In this document: positions 1-7,842 of the stretch, in pieces
Layout: the number at the start of each line of letters is the position of its first letter
How positions within the stretch are numbered: the stretch's first letter is position 1
NCBI RefSeq assembly: GCF_040513375.1
Contig: NZ_JBEVTG010000002.1
Span: 620,001-684,000 of the forward strand
Direction of reading: 5' to 3'
Origin: Flagellimonas_B algarum
GTDB taxonomy: Bacteria; Bacteroidota; Bacteroidia; Flavobacteriales; Flavobacteriaceae
Length of the DNA: 64,000 nt
Notes under the pieces: generated by a model
The model's database searches: none
Told to the model about the DNA's origin: nothing
Seen by the model: the letters and a program-made list of their open reading frames with translations, nothing else
Made by a program: the position numbers and the translations under genes

Positions 1-182
1 CCAAAAAGTTGTCGGAGTTCGGCATCGGTAACGGCCAAATCAGGGCGAAGTACCAAAATAAAACGTGCATAGCCGAACAGGTGTTCTACCGACAAATGGA
101 AGCAGGATTGGATTTCTTCTTCTGGAAGTATCGCTTGTAACTCGGAAAGGAAAACGGTCTTGACCTCGCGCAACAACATCAT
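1..182 (-). CDS. prmC: PrmC, peptide chain release factor glutamine N5-methyltransferase (N-terminal part, cut by window edge)
   Basis: Only about the first 60 residues lie in the window. PrmC methylates the glutamine of the GGQ motif in release factors RF1 and RF2 using SAM. The visible part begins MMLLREVKTVF and continues with an acidic, helical stretch ending near ALVTDAEL-type residues, as in the PrmC N-terminal helical domain of Flavobacteriaceae; the catalytic NPPY motif would lie beyond position 1. The start ATG (182-180) overlaps the TGA of the upstream GNAT gene by one base (TGATG), so the two are translationally coupled. A second in-frame ATG follows at 179. The call rests on the N-terminal domain and on the usual neighbourhood with ribD, so it is good but not certain. 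Confidence 0.72.
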   Translation of the reverse strand, partial: MMLLREVKTVFLSELQAILPEEEIQSCFHLSVEHLFGYARFILVLRPDLAVTDAELRQLF

Positions 183-658
183 CAAAAGGTTTTGAGCATA
201 CGCACCGAACAAGCGTCGTGCCCTGTTTTTCCCAAAGGGGTATCGAGGTAAGTGAACCCCATCTTTCGATACATCCTTTGCGCTGGTTCCATATCGGGAA
301 GGGTCTCTAGATAACACCCCTTAAAACCCAAAACCACGGCCTGCTTCATGCACTTCCTTAATAGTGCTGAAGCCAAACCTTGTCTGCGGGCTTTCGGGGC
401 AACATACATTTTCTGTAATTCACAAAGCGAACCGTCATGACCCGCCAACGGAGCGATTCCGGCGCAAGCAACGATCTCTTCTTGATCTTCAACGACATAG
501 AAAATGCTACTGGGTACCGAATAAGTCAATGCCATATCATCCAAAGCGGCATCGGCATAAGCCGTACCGATCTTGGGCACCCCCATGGTTTCCAAAATGG
601 AGCGGATCAAGGTGGCAACTTGTTCATTGTCGGCGGGTTGTATGGTTCGGATCTCCAC
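182..658 (-). CDS. GNAT family N-acetyltransferase
   Basis: This 158-residue protein is a compact GNAT-fold acetyltransferase that would move an acetyl group from acetyl-CoA to an unknown amine. The acetyl-CoA binding region is clear: ELQKMYVAPKARRQGLASAL (beta4 then the Q/RxxGxG/A loop), followed by a YLET strand and the closing helix with YRKMGF. The start appears to be GTG at 658, followed by GAG ATC CGA; no in-frame ATG lies nearby upstream. It sits between prmC (1-bp overlap) and the divergent ribD, an arrangement I know from other flavobacterial genomes. The substrate cannot be told from sequence. Confidence 0.8.
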   Translation of the reverse strand: MEIRTIQPADNEQVATLIRSILETMGVPKIGTAYADAALDDMALTYSVPSSIFYVVEDQEEIVACAGIAPLAGHDGSLCELQKMYVAPKARRQGLASALLRKCMKQAVVLGFKGCYLETLPDMEPAQRMYRKMGFTYLDTPLGKTGHDACSVRMLKTF

Positions 659-683
659 CTTGTCGTATTGGGTTTTTAAGTGC

Positions 684-691
684 TACTTTTA
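684..691 (+). promoter_or_regulatory. Possible -7 element (TACTTTTA) for ribD
   Basis: TACTTTTA matches the Bacteroidota -7 consensus TAnnTTTG except for the last base. It ends only four bases before the GTG start of ribD, so any transcript from it would be nearly leaderless. No TTG at 19-20 bp upstream is seen. Inference only. Confidence 0.35.
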
Positions 692-695
692 CAGA

Positions 696-1760
696 GTGAA
701 GATACGCGATAAATACATGCTCCGGGCCATCGAATTGGGTAAAAATGCCCTAGGTTCGGCAGCACCGAATCCGATGGTCGGCTGCTGTATCGTTCACCGA
801 GATCGTATCATCGGGGAAGGCTATACCAGTGCCCATGGTGGGCCGCACGCCGAAGTCAATGCTATTCGCAGTGTGACCGATACTTCGATTTTGGAGGAAG
901 CCACCTTATATGTCACCTTGGAACCCTGTTCCCATTTCGGAAAAACCCCGCCATGTAGCGATATGATCATCGATAAAGGGATCCGTAAAGTGGTCATCGG
1001 GTTACAAGACCCCAACCCAAAGGTCGCGGGGCGCGGTATCGAAAAACTCCGGAAAGCCGGCGTCGAGGTCATCGTCGGGGTAATGGAGAACGCATGCCGC
1101 TGGCACCACAGGAGGTTTCTAACGGCTTTTGAAAAAAGACGTCCTTATATCATCCTAAAATGGGCCGAAAGCCAAGATGGTTTTCTGGTACCCGATCGCA
1201 AGCTTAAGGACGCGGAACGTCGCCCGATTTGGATCACCAACAGTTTGTCTCGACAATGGGTGCACCAATGGCGGCATGAAGAACAAGCCATCTTAGTGGG
1301 TACCCAGACCTTAATCGATGACGACCCAAAGCTGGATGTACGTCATGTAGCGGGGCAACCACCCGTACGAATCGGATTGGACCGCCAGTTACGGGTCCCG
1401 ATGGCATCGCATATTTTCGATGATTCAGTACACACCTTGATCTTCACCGAAAAACAAACCGATCGTTCGACCGACCGTACCCAATTCAAAAAAATGGCTT
1501 TCGATTCGGAATTCATACCCAACCTTTGTACCGAACTTTGGAAACTACAACTGCATAGCCTCATCGTAGAAGGCGGGGCAAGTACGCTTCAAAGTTTCCT
1601 AGCGCTTGGTTTATGGGATGAAGCACGGATTTTCAGGGGGTCGGTGCTTTTCCACTCCGGGAAACCTTCCCCAAAAATAAAAGGATCCGTACATTCAGAA
1701 ACGGATTTAAAACAAGACCGACTAACCGTATTGACCAATGATCAGGAACATCATCTTTGA
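696..1760 (+). CDS. ribD: RibD, bifunctional riboflavin biosynthesis deaminase/reductase
   Basis: RibD carries out two successive steps of riboflavin synthesis: deamination of 2,5-diamino-6-ribosylamino-4(3H)-pyrimidinone 5'-phosphate, then NADPH-dependent reduction of the ribose. The N-terminal zinc deaminase domain (about residues 1-145) has HAE at 51-53 and PCSHFGKTPPC at 77-87, supplying zinc ligands and the catalytic Glu. The C-terminal RibD reductase domain (about 150-350) begins with ILKWAESQDGF. I chose GTG 696 because it gives the family-typical start VKIRDKYM; the open frame runs further upstream but into the divergent GNAT gene, and ATG 717 is a shorter alternative. It is 354 residues long. 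The 3' end overlaps the next gene by 23 bp. Confidence 0.93.
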   Translation: MKIRDKYMLRAIELGKNALGSAAPNPMVGCCIVHRDRIIGEGYTSAHGGPHAEVNAIRSVTDTSILEEATLYVTLEPCSHFGKTPPCSDMIIDKGIRKVVIGLQDPNPKVAGRGIEKLRKAGVEVIVGVMENACRWHHRRFLTAFEKRRPYIILKWAESQDGFLVPDRKLKDAERRPIWITNSLSRQWVHQWRHEEQAILVGTQTLIDDDPKLDVRHVAGQPPVRIGLDRQLRVPMASHIFDDSVHTLIFTEKQTDRSTDRTQFKKMAFDSEFIPNLCTELWKLQLHSLIVEGGASTLQSFLALGLWDEARIFRGSVLFHSGKPSPKIKGSVHSETDLKQDRLTVLTNDQEHHL

Positions 1761-2346
1761 TTTCGGTGATATATTCATCGATTTAGACAAACCGGCAACA
1801 TTGCGCATGCTAAAGCATTTTGGGTACGATAGCCCAACGTCAGCCCAACAGGACTTGTTCAATACCTATGAAAAAGGCTTGGTGTCAACATCGGTGTTCT
1901 TAGAGCGTATGCATGGATTTTTCCCTACTGCCACCAAAGAGGAACTGATTACGGGCTGGAACTCCATTTTAAAGGACTTTCCAGATCATCGCCTCGATTT
2001 TATAGTGGACTTGGCCAAAACCGGGCAACATCGGCTGTTTTTGTTGAGCAATACCAATGACATCCATATCGAATGCGTCAAGGAACGGATGGGTAGGGCG
2101 AAATTCGAGCGCTTTAAGAATTGTTTCGAATTTTTCTACCTCTCCTATGAAATGGGCATGCGCAAACCCGACGCCGAGATATTCGAATTCGTTGTGCAAG
2201 AGCAACAGCTCGAGGTACGGGAAACCCTGTTCATCGATGATTCTAAAGACAATACGGACACGGCTTCGCAATTGGGACTGCAAGTGTGGAACCTTCAAGT
2301 AGGACAGGAAGAGGTCACCGAACTTAAAGGGCGATTCGATGTTTGA
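1738..2346 (+). CDS. HAD family hydrolase (YihX-like, HAD-IA)
   Basis: This 202-residue phosphatase-fold protein has motif I as FDFGDIFIDLD with the nucleophile D8, motif II as LLSNTN (S104), the motif III lysine in RKPD (K143) and motif IV as FIDDS (166-169). The residue two after the nucleophile is Gly, not the usual general-acid Asp. That is the pattern of the YihX-like sugar-phosphatase subgroup (DLGN in E. coli YihX). The helical cap lies at about residues 18-85. The gene starts inside the end of ribD and overlaps the next gene by 8 bp, so it belongs to the ribD operon. It could be the missing flavin-pathway phosphatase that removes phosphate after RibD, but this is guesswork from position. 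Confidence 0.82.
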   Translation: MIRNIIFDFGDIFIDLDKPATLRMLKHFGYDSPTSAQQDLFNTYEKGLVSTSVFLERMHGFFPTATKEELITGWNSILKDFPDHRLDFIVDLAKTGQHRLFLLSNTNDIHIECVKERMGRAKFERFKNCFEFFYLSYEMGMRKPDAEIFEFVVQEQQLEVRETLFIDDSKDNTDTASQLGLQVWNLQVGQEEVTELKGRFDV

Positions 2347-3202
2347 TTTAGCGCTCAGCGTCCTTTGTTCCAGCCTGATCTTCGTCATTTTTAAATTGTT
2401 CGAGGTATATCGCATCCAAACCCTATATGCCATAATCGTCAATTATTTGGTGGCCTGTTTGACGGGAGTCTTGTTCTATGCAGCACCCATCCCCTTCGAT
2501 GGCATCACGGATTCGTCATGGTTTCTAGGCACTTTGGGGCTTGGGGTATTGTTCATCTTGGTATTCAATATCATGGCGAAAACGTCACAACAAGCGGGTG
2601 TTTCCGTTGCCTCCGTTGCCACCAAAATGTCGCTGGTGCTCCCGGTTCTGTTCGGGGTTTTCATTTATGGCGAACAGCTATCGTTCTTTAAGGTCTTCGG
2701 TATTCTTATGGCGTTGGCAGCCGTCTATTTCGCTTCGGTAAAAGAAGGTAGTCCCACCTTTTCAAAAGCGACCCTCGTCTTGCCCGTTTTGGTCTTTTTG
2801 GGATCTGGGGCGATCGATACGGCCATCAAGTATTTTCAGCAAGGGCATTTATCGGAAGCGGAGTTTCCTTTGTTTTCAGCCACGGTTTTCGCTGCCGCTG
2901 CTTGCACTGGGTTGGTGTTCATTATGTTTAGGGCAGTTCGACAACCGCTCAAGTTCAATGGTAAAAACATCTTGGGTGGTATCGCATTGGGGGTGCCGAA
3001 TTACTTTTCCATATTCTTCTTGTTGCGGGCACTGCAAAACGACCGCTGGCCCAGTGCAGCGATTTTCACTTTGAACAATGTGGCCATTGTCATGTGTTCC
3101 ACCTTGTTGGGTATCGTACTGTTCAAAGAACGTATGATCAAAAGCAATTGGATCGGGATCGTGTTGGCCGTAATCAGTATCATCTTGGTGGCCCTATTCT
3201 AA
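2339..3202 (+). CDS. EamA/DMT family transporter
   Basis: The 287-residue product is almost wholly hydrophobic with about ten predicted membrane helices, arranged as two EamA repeats (about 1-130 and 145-287), as in drug/metabolite transporters. Typical features are the internal sequence GVFIYGEQLSFFKVFGILMA closing repeat one and the matching GIVLFKERMIKSNWIGIVLA closing repeat two, each with the conserved Glu. The start ATG lies within the last codons of the HAD gene, and the TAA stop shares a base with the ATG of the next gene (TAATG). Substrate unknown; a metabolite exporter in the inner membrane is the safest reading. Confidence 0.85.
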   Translation: MFDLALSVLCSSLIFVIFKLFEVYRIQTLYAIIVNYLVACLTGVLFYAAPIPFDGITDSSWFLGTLGLGVLFILVFNIMAKTSQQAGVSVASVATKMSLVLPVLFGVFIYGEQLSFFKVFGILMALAAVYFASVKEGSPTFSKATLVLPVLVFLGSGAIDTAIKYFQQGHLSEAEFPLFSATVFAAAACTGLVFIMFRAVRQPLKFNGKNILGGIALGVPNYFSIFFLLRALQNDRWPSAAIFTLNNVAIVMCSTLLGIVLFKERMIKSNWIGIVLAVISIILVALF

Positions 3203-3807
3203 TGGAATTGAAATTGAAGACCCTTACGGAAGCTTGTGAACCCGTTTTGCTCAAAGAGCGCAAAAGCAAGTTCTATGGGTATGCCTTCCCAATTCAAAAT
3301 GAAGAAGACGCCAAACATCTGGTGGCCCAATTGCGTAAAGAACATCCTTTGGCCAATCATGTCTGTCATGCTTGGAAAATCGGCCTGACCCAACCGATGT
3401 ATCGCGCAAGTGACGATGGTGAACCCAATAACTCTGCAGGAAAACCCATTTATGGACAAATACAAGCTTTCGAGGTGACCAATGTTCTGGTGGCCGTTGT
3501 GCGGATTTTCGGTGGGGTCAAATTGGGTGTTGGAGGACTCATCCAAGCCTACAAGGCTGCGGCCCAAATGGCACTGGCATCCTGCGAACTGGTAATCGTC
3601 GATCCCTCATATCGGTTCCGTTTGAAATTCACCTATGTGTTTATGGATCGGATCATGCGGGTAATCAAGCAACAAAACCTTGAAATCCAAGAACAGGACC
3701 TCGCACTTGACTGTACCCTGATCGTAGGTTGCCCACAATCCAAAATCGAAAGGGTCGAGGAGGCTTTCGCGCAGATCCGGGAATTGGAATGGCTCCGTTT
3801 GGAGTAA
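3202..3807 (+). CDS. YigZ/IMPACT family protein
   Basis: The 201-residue protein has the two-domain YigZ layout: an UPF0029 N-terminal domain with the signature residues HPLANHVCHAW and SDDGEPNNSAGKPI followed by GGVKLGVGGL, and a DUF1949-like ferredoxin-fold C-terminal domain (about 135-200). The family is related to eukaryotic IMPACT and has been linked to regulation of translation, but its biochemical role in bacteria is unsettled. The open frame extends 36 codons upstream into the transporter gene; I take ATG 3202 because it is coupled to the transporter stop and gives the normal N-terminus. Last gene of the ribD operon, ending 2 bp before a convergent gene. Confidence 0.88.
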   Translation: MELKLKTLTEACEPVLLKERKSKFYGYAFPIQNEEDAKHLVAQLRKEHPLANHVCHAWKIGLTQPMYRASDDGEPNNSAGKPIYGQIQAFEVTNVLVAVVRIFGGVKLGVGGLIQAYKAAAQMALASCELVIVDPSYRFRLKFTYVFMDRIMRVIKQQNLEIQEQDLALDCTLIVGCPQSKIERVEEAFAQIRELEWLRLE

Positions 3808-3809
3808 GC

Positions 3810-4202
3810 TTATAGTTTATCCAATATGTATTGTGGACATTGGACCGGTTTGCCCGTTCGTTTGTCCATAAAAGCCAAAACGGTATGGGCGGTGGCCAGT
3901 ACTTCGTTTTTTTCATTAGTCAATCGATACTCAAAAGCGATCTTCACCATGGGTTTTTTCACCAAGCGGGTCTCGACCGTAATCAAGTCATCGTACAATG
4001 CAGATTTTTTGTATTCAATTTGTAAGGAAATTACTGGTAGCATTATTCCATTTTCTTCCATGCTCCTATAGGTGATTCCCATCTCCCTTAACCACTCGAC
4101 CCTACCCAGTTCCAAATACTGCGCATAATTGCCGTGATACACTACGCCCATCTGGTCTGTTTCGCCATATCTGACCCGGAAAGAAAATTTGTTAAAATTC
4201 AT
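3810..4202 (-). CDS. Acyl-CoA thioesterase, YbgC/FadM type (4HBT fold)
   Basis: The 130-residue hot-dog-fold protein has the YbgC-type catalytic signature near its N-terminus: RYGETDQMGVVYHGNYAQYL, with Asp16 as likely catalytic acid and the H-x-N-Y loop. Members hydrolyse acyl-CoA or hydroxybenzoyl-CoA thioesters and act as tetramers in the cytosol. It stands alone on the minus strand, ends 2 bp from the convergent yigZ stop, and its start faces dnaA across 208 bp. No Tol-Pal genes are next to it, so a role in that complex is not supported here. Confidence 0.87.
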   Translation of the reverse strand: MNFNKFSFRVRYGETDQMGVVYHGNYAQYLELGRVEWLREMGITYRSMEENGIMLPVISLQIEYKKSALYDDLITVETRLVKKPMVKIAFEYRLTNEKNEVLATAHTVLAFMDKRTGKPVQCPQYILDKL

Positions 4203-4410
4203 ATAATTTCATGAAAAAGTATATATTTATAGGCTTGGTTTTTCGGAGCAAAACATGCGAAAAAAAAAGTAAAATTTCAACGGCTAAATGATTTTTTTTT
4301 TAGGTTTTTTGTTCACATATTTGTCGCATCCAGAGCATAGGGATTTCCCCTTATAAAGATAACCGAGAACGCTTAATTCAAACTAACCAACAAAACGAGA
4401 TTACCTTCTT
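4203..4410. promoter_or_regulatory. AT-rich divergent intergenic region upstream of dnaA
   Basis: This 208-bp spacer separates the thioesterase from dnaA and is rich in A and T runs. It should hold promoters for both genes, but I find no clean TAnnTTTG element (best: CATATTTG near 4316-4323). I see no cluster of DnaA boxes (TTATnCACA), so nothing here marks it as the origin. Confidence 0.45.
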
Positions 4411-5835
4411 ATGAGTGTTACTGCTGCATCCGTTTGGAACAACTGTTTGTCTTTCATAGAAGACAACATCCAGCCGCAAGCATTCAAGACTTGGTTTGTC
4501 CCTATTAAGCCTATCAGATTGGCAGACAATGCATTGAGCATCGAAGTCCCTAGTAAATTTTTCTACGAATGGTTGGAAGAGCATTATGTAAAATTGCTCA
4601 AGGTCGCCTTGCGGAAGGAATTGGGAAACAATGCCAAATTGGTCTATATCATCAAAATGGAGAACAAGTACGGGAACAGCGAACCGTACACTGAGAAAAT
4701 ACCGAGTTCGAACCGTTCGGCCATGGCCCCGCAAGAATTGGACGTGCCTGTCACCTCCAAGAATCCGGAGCTCAAGAATCCGTTCGTGATTCCCGGCATC
4801 CGGAACATCAAAATCGAGTCGCAACTCAATCCGAATTACAATTTCGAGAATTTCCTGGAAGGGGATTCCAACCGGCTCGCACGATCGGCAGGTATGGCGG
4901 TCGCGAATAAACCCGGAGGTACCTCTTTCAACCCCTTATTGATCTTTGGGGGCGTCGGTTTGGGAAAAACGCATTTGGCCCATGCCATCGGTGTTGAAAT
5001 CAAGGATAAATACCCAGAACGCACCGTTTTGTATATCTCAGCGGAGAAGTTTACCCAGCAGTATATCGAATCGGTAAAAAAGAATACCCGAAACGACTTC
5101 ATCCATTTCTATCAACTGATCGACGTACTCATCATCGATGATGTCCAGTTCCTATCCGGAAAATCGGGAACCCAGGATGTGTTCTTCCACATTTTCAACC
5201 ATTTGCACCAAAACGGCAAACAGGTCATTTTGACTTCCGATAAAGCACCAGTCGACATGCAGGATATCGAGCAGCGTTTGCTTTCACGATTCAAGTGGGG
5301 CCTTTCGGCAGAATTGCAAAGTCCTGATTACGAGACCCGGGTCTCCATATTAAAGAACAAACTTTATCGCGATGGGGTTGAAATGCCCGATGAGATCGTA
5401 GATCATGTCGCCAAACATATCAAGACCAACATCCGTGAATTGGAAGGGGCCATTATCTCCTTGATCGCCCAATCGTCTTTCAATAAACGTGAGGTTACTT
5501 TGGAACTGGCGCAGCAAGTCGTTGAAAAATTCGTCAAGAACACCAAACGCGAAGTATCGATCGACTACATCCAAAAAGTGGTTTCCGATTACTTTGAAAT
5601 GGATGTGGCCACCTTACAATCGAAAACACGGAAGCGTCATATCGTACAAGCCCGGCAATTGGCCATGTTCTTCGCCAAAAAATTCACGAAAGCCTCTTTG
5701 GCCAGCATCGGCTCCCAAATCGGAAAGCGCGATCACGCCACGGTACTCCATGCTTGCAAGACGGTCGATAATTTAGCGGAAACCGATAAGCAGTTCCGAA
5801 AATACATTGAGGACCTCAACAAAAAGTTCACCTAA
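4411..5835 (+). CDS. dnaA: DnaA, chromosomal replication initiator
   Basis: DnaA binds DnaA boxes at oriC, forms an ATP-dependent helical filament, melts the DNA and loads the DnaB helicase. All four domains are visible in 474 residues: domain I (1-85, with the conserved W28), a short linker (about 86-135), the AAA+ domain with Walker A GGVGLGKT at 180-187 and Walker B VLIIDDVQF near 239-247, and the DNA-binding domain with the signature GKRDHATV beginning at 438. The upstream region lacks an obvious box cluster. The downstream phosphatase begins 12 bp after the stop, suggesting a shared transcript. Confidence 0.98.
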   Translation: MSVTAASVWNNCLSFIEDNIQPQAFKTWFVPIKPIRLADNALSIEVPSKFFYEWLEEHYVKLLKVALRKELGNNAKLVYIIKMENKYGNSEPYTEKIPSSNRSAMAPQELDVPVTSKNPELKNPFVIPGIRNIKIESQLNPNYNFENFLEGDSNRLARSAGMAVANKPGGTSFNPLLIFGGVGLGKTHLAHAIGVEIKDKYPERTVLYISAEKFTQQYIESVKKNTRNDFIHFYQLIDVLIIDDVQFLSGKSGTQDVFFHIFNHLHQNGKQVILTSDKAPVDMQDIEQRLLSRFKWGLSAELQSPDYETRVSILKNKLYRDGVEMPDEIVDHVAKHIKTNIRELEGAIISLIAQSSFNKREVTLELAQQVVEKFVKNTKREVSIDYIQKVVSDYFEMDVATLQSKTRKRHIVQARQLAMFFAKKFTKASLASIGSQIGKRDHATVLHACKTVDNLAETDKQFRKYIEDLNKKFT

Positions 5836-5847
5836 TCACCCGGATTT

Positions 5848-6294
5848 ATGACCAAAGTTTTAATGGTGTGCCTCGGAAACATATGTAGGTCCCCATTGGC
5901 GGAGGGTATTTTGAAATCGAAAGTCGATACCACGAAGGTACAGGTCGATTCAGCGGGCACCGCCGGTTACCATGCCGGAAACCCGCCCGACCCCCGGTCG
6001 ATCGCCACGGCGCTGCAGCACGGAATCGACATTTCGGCCCAGCGCAGTCGCAAGCTACTCGCAAAGGATTTAGAGGAATTCGATCATATCTTCGTCATGG
6101 ATCGAAGCAATCTGGCCGATACCCAAGCCTTAGCCCATACCAGTGAACAGCGGAACAAGATCAGCTTACTCCTTAATTCCAACCAAAATGGAAGCAAGGA
6201 AGTACCCGACCCCTATTACGGTGGGGTATCGGGTTTTGAAAAGGTGTACCACATGATCGACGAGGCCTGTGAATCGATTGCCCGTAAAATTTGA
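5848..6294 (+). CDS. Low-molecular-weight protein-tyrosine-phosphatase
   Basis: The 148-residue cytosolic enzyme has the LMW-PTP active-site loop CLGNICRSP with the nucleophile Cys8 and Arg14, and the general acid loop as VPDPYYGG near residue 118. Family members dephosphorylate phosphotyrosine proteins or related substrates; in many bacteria they pair with tyrosine kinases of capsule loci, but no such locus is present here. It lies 12 bp after dnaA and 4 bp before the next gene, so it is part of a dnaA-led operon, an order I recognise from other Flavobacteriaceae. Its target is unknown. Confidence 0.92.
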   Translation: MTKVLMVCLGNICRSPLAEGILKSKVDTTKVQVDSAGTAGYHAGNPPDPRSIATALQHGIDISAQRSRKLLAKDLEEFDHIFVMDRSNLADTQALAHTSEQRNKISLLLNSNQNGSKEVPDPYYGGVSGFEKVYHMIDEACESIARKI

Positions 6295-6298
6295 ACCC

Positions 6299-7024
6299 AT
6301 GGAAGAAAAACCAGGATTAGTCGTCGGCAAACTCTACCTCATCCCAACCGCACTTGGGGACAACGCCCCTTTGGAAGTCCTTCCCATATCCATCAAACGT
6401 GCCATTGAAGGCATCGACCACTATATTGTCGAAAACGAGAAAACGGCCCGCAGGTTCATCAAGAAAGTCAGCGCCTCGAAACCCCAACCCGAGCTGGATA
6501 TCAAGTTATTGAACAAATTCACCGATCCGGCCGAGCTTCCTTCCTATCTCGATCCATGCATCCATGGCCATCCTATTGGACTCATGTCGGAGGCGGGTTG
6601 CCCGGGAATTGCCGATCCAGGGGCCGATGTCATCCGTATTGCCCACGAAAAAAGGATACAGGTAGTACCCTTGGTCGGGCCTTCTTCCATCCTAATGGCT
6701 ATGATGGCCAGCGGCATGAACGGTCAAAATTTTGCTTTTAATGGGTATTTGCCCATTGATACGGTCGATCGTAAAAAAGCCATCAAGCGCTTGGAAAAAC
6801 TTTCGAAAGAAACAGGGCAATCCCAGATTTTTATGGAAACCCCGTATCGCAACGACAAATTGTTCAATGAACTGAAAAGTAGTCTGCAACCCTATACCCG
6901 CCTTTGTGTAGCGACCGATATCACCCAAGTGAGCGAAACCATTGCCAGTAAACCCATTGCCGAATGGAAGCAGATCGAATTGGAACTACATAAGCGACCA
7001 ACGGTGTTCATCATCCAAGCCTAA
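6299..7024 (+). CDS. SAM-dependent methyltransferase, RsmI-like (tetrapyrrole methylase fold)
   Basis: The 241-residue protein has the tetrapyrrole-methylase fold of RsmI: GKLYLIPTALGDN at the N-terminus, the SAM-contacting loop SEAGCPGIADPG near residue 100, and VGPSSILMAMMASGMNGQNF. RsmI 2'-O-methylates C1402 of 16S rRNA. This protein is shorter than RsmI (about 280 residues) and has the diverged glycine loop (SEAGCPG, not SDAGTPLISDPG), so it is probably a Bacteroidota paralogue whose substrate is not settled. The frame opens ten codons earlier, inside the phosphatase gene; ATG 6299 gives a natural N-terminus and 4-bp spacing. Confidence 0.82.
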   Translation: MEEKPGLVVGKLYLIPTALGDNAPLEVLPISIKRAIEGIDHYIVENEKTARRFIKKVSASKPQPELDIKLLNKFTDPAELPSYLDPCIHGHPIGLMSEAGCPGIADPGADVIRIAHEKRIQVVPLVGPSSILMAMMASGMNGQNFAFNGYLPIDTVDRKKAIKRLEKLSKETGQSQIFMETPYRNDKLFNELKSSLQPYTRLCVATDITQVSETIASKPIAEWKQIELELHKRPTVFIIQA

Positions 7025-7044
7025 CACGCTGACCCAAGAAAAGC

Positions 7045-7686
7045 TTAGACCTTAGGATTGTGGATCGCTTCGATCGTCGAAATATCGTAATTGGAGAATT
7101 TTTTCATGTAATACTGGATCGTACTACCATAAGCATCGGCCACATTGGTCTTGCCATAAGAACGCAGGTATTTTTTCACGTTACCAGCGCCGGCCAAATG
7201 CGCGGCCGCTACGATGCCCGCTTCGGAAACCTTCACGCCGTTGATCTTCTTACCTACGAATCGTTTGATATCGCGACGCAAAATCCACTTGTTTCGTGAA
7301 ACGTTCAGTTCAAAGACGCGCTCTTGTAACTGAGCATCAGCTAAAAAATGGTCCGTATCACGAACACCCATCAATCGCAGCGTACCCGCTCCAAATTGAT
7401 ATTTGCCCAAGTAGCCCAACGTATTGACGACCTGATAACGTCCCTGGGACTCCTTAAAGGCCAAGGCCTCTTTGAATCCAATATAATCGTTGGTTAGAAA
7501 AATCGAATGGAAATCCGTACGGGCGTCGTTCCGCTGTTCAGGAACCGTGGTAATGGCACCAACGGTATAGTCTACCTTGAATCCTTCTGGAACGGGAATC
7601 GGCTTAGAGCGGAATCCCACCGTACTAAAACTTGTCAAAACGGTTAATATGACCAGATGACTTAAAAAACTAATCCACCTTTTCAT
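7045..7686 (-). CDS. Exported lytic transglycosylase-like protein
   Basis: The 213-residue product begins with a signal-type N-terminus (KR then a hydrophobic stretch to about residue 24). The C-terminal half looks like a lysozyme-fold domain: LAFKESQGRYQVVNTLGYLG contains the likely catalytic Glu followed by the ESxGxY-like pattern, then GKYQFGAGTL and a later AAHLAGAGNVKKYL, which matches the A-H-x-x-G-A-G motif of transglycosylase-type domains. It would cleave peptidoglycan in the periplasm. It lies downstream of mltG but separated by 156 bp with its own -7 element. Confidence 0.72.
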   Translation of the reverse strand: MKRWISFLSHLVILTVLTSFSTVGFRSKPIPVPEGFKVDYTVGAITTVPEQRNDARTDFHSIFLTNDYIGFKEALAFKESQGRYQVVNTLGYLGKYQFGAGTLRLMGVRDTDHFLADAQLQERVFELNVSRNKWILRRDIKRFVGKKINGVKVSEAGIVAAAHLAGAGNVKKYLRSYGKTNVADAYGSTIQYYMKKFSNYDISTIEAIHNPKV

Positions 7687-7737
7687 AAGTTGAAAATTTT
7701 AGGGACCGGTTTTAAGGCCGACCCAAATTTCAGCGCG

Positions 7738-7745
7738 CAAATATA
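7738..7745 (-). promoter_or_regulatory. -7 element (TATATTTG) for the transglycosylase-like gene
   Basis: On the minus strand TATATTTG matches the Bacteroidota -7 consensus TAnnTTTG exactly, about 52 bp before the start codon. No TTG at 19-20 bp upstream is visible. Confidence 0.55.
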
Positions 7746-7842
7746 GTGGGGGATTTGTTATTGGTGACTATAAAAATCCTAAGATTTTCATAATTGTATG
7801 TAAAAATACGTCAAACGGGGTGAAAAAGAGGATGAATGCACC

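Noticed and set aside
4203..4410. oriC directly upstream of dnaA
   Set aside because: The spacer is AT-rich but has no cluster of TTATnCACA boxes and no repeat structure, so there is no sequence support.
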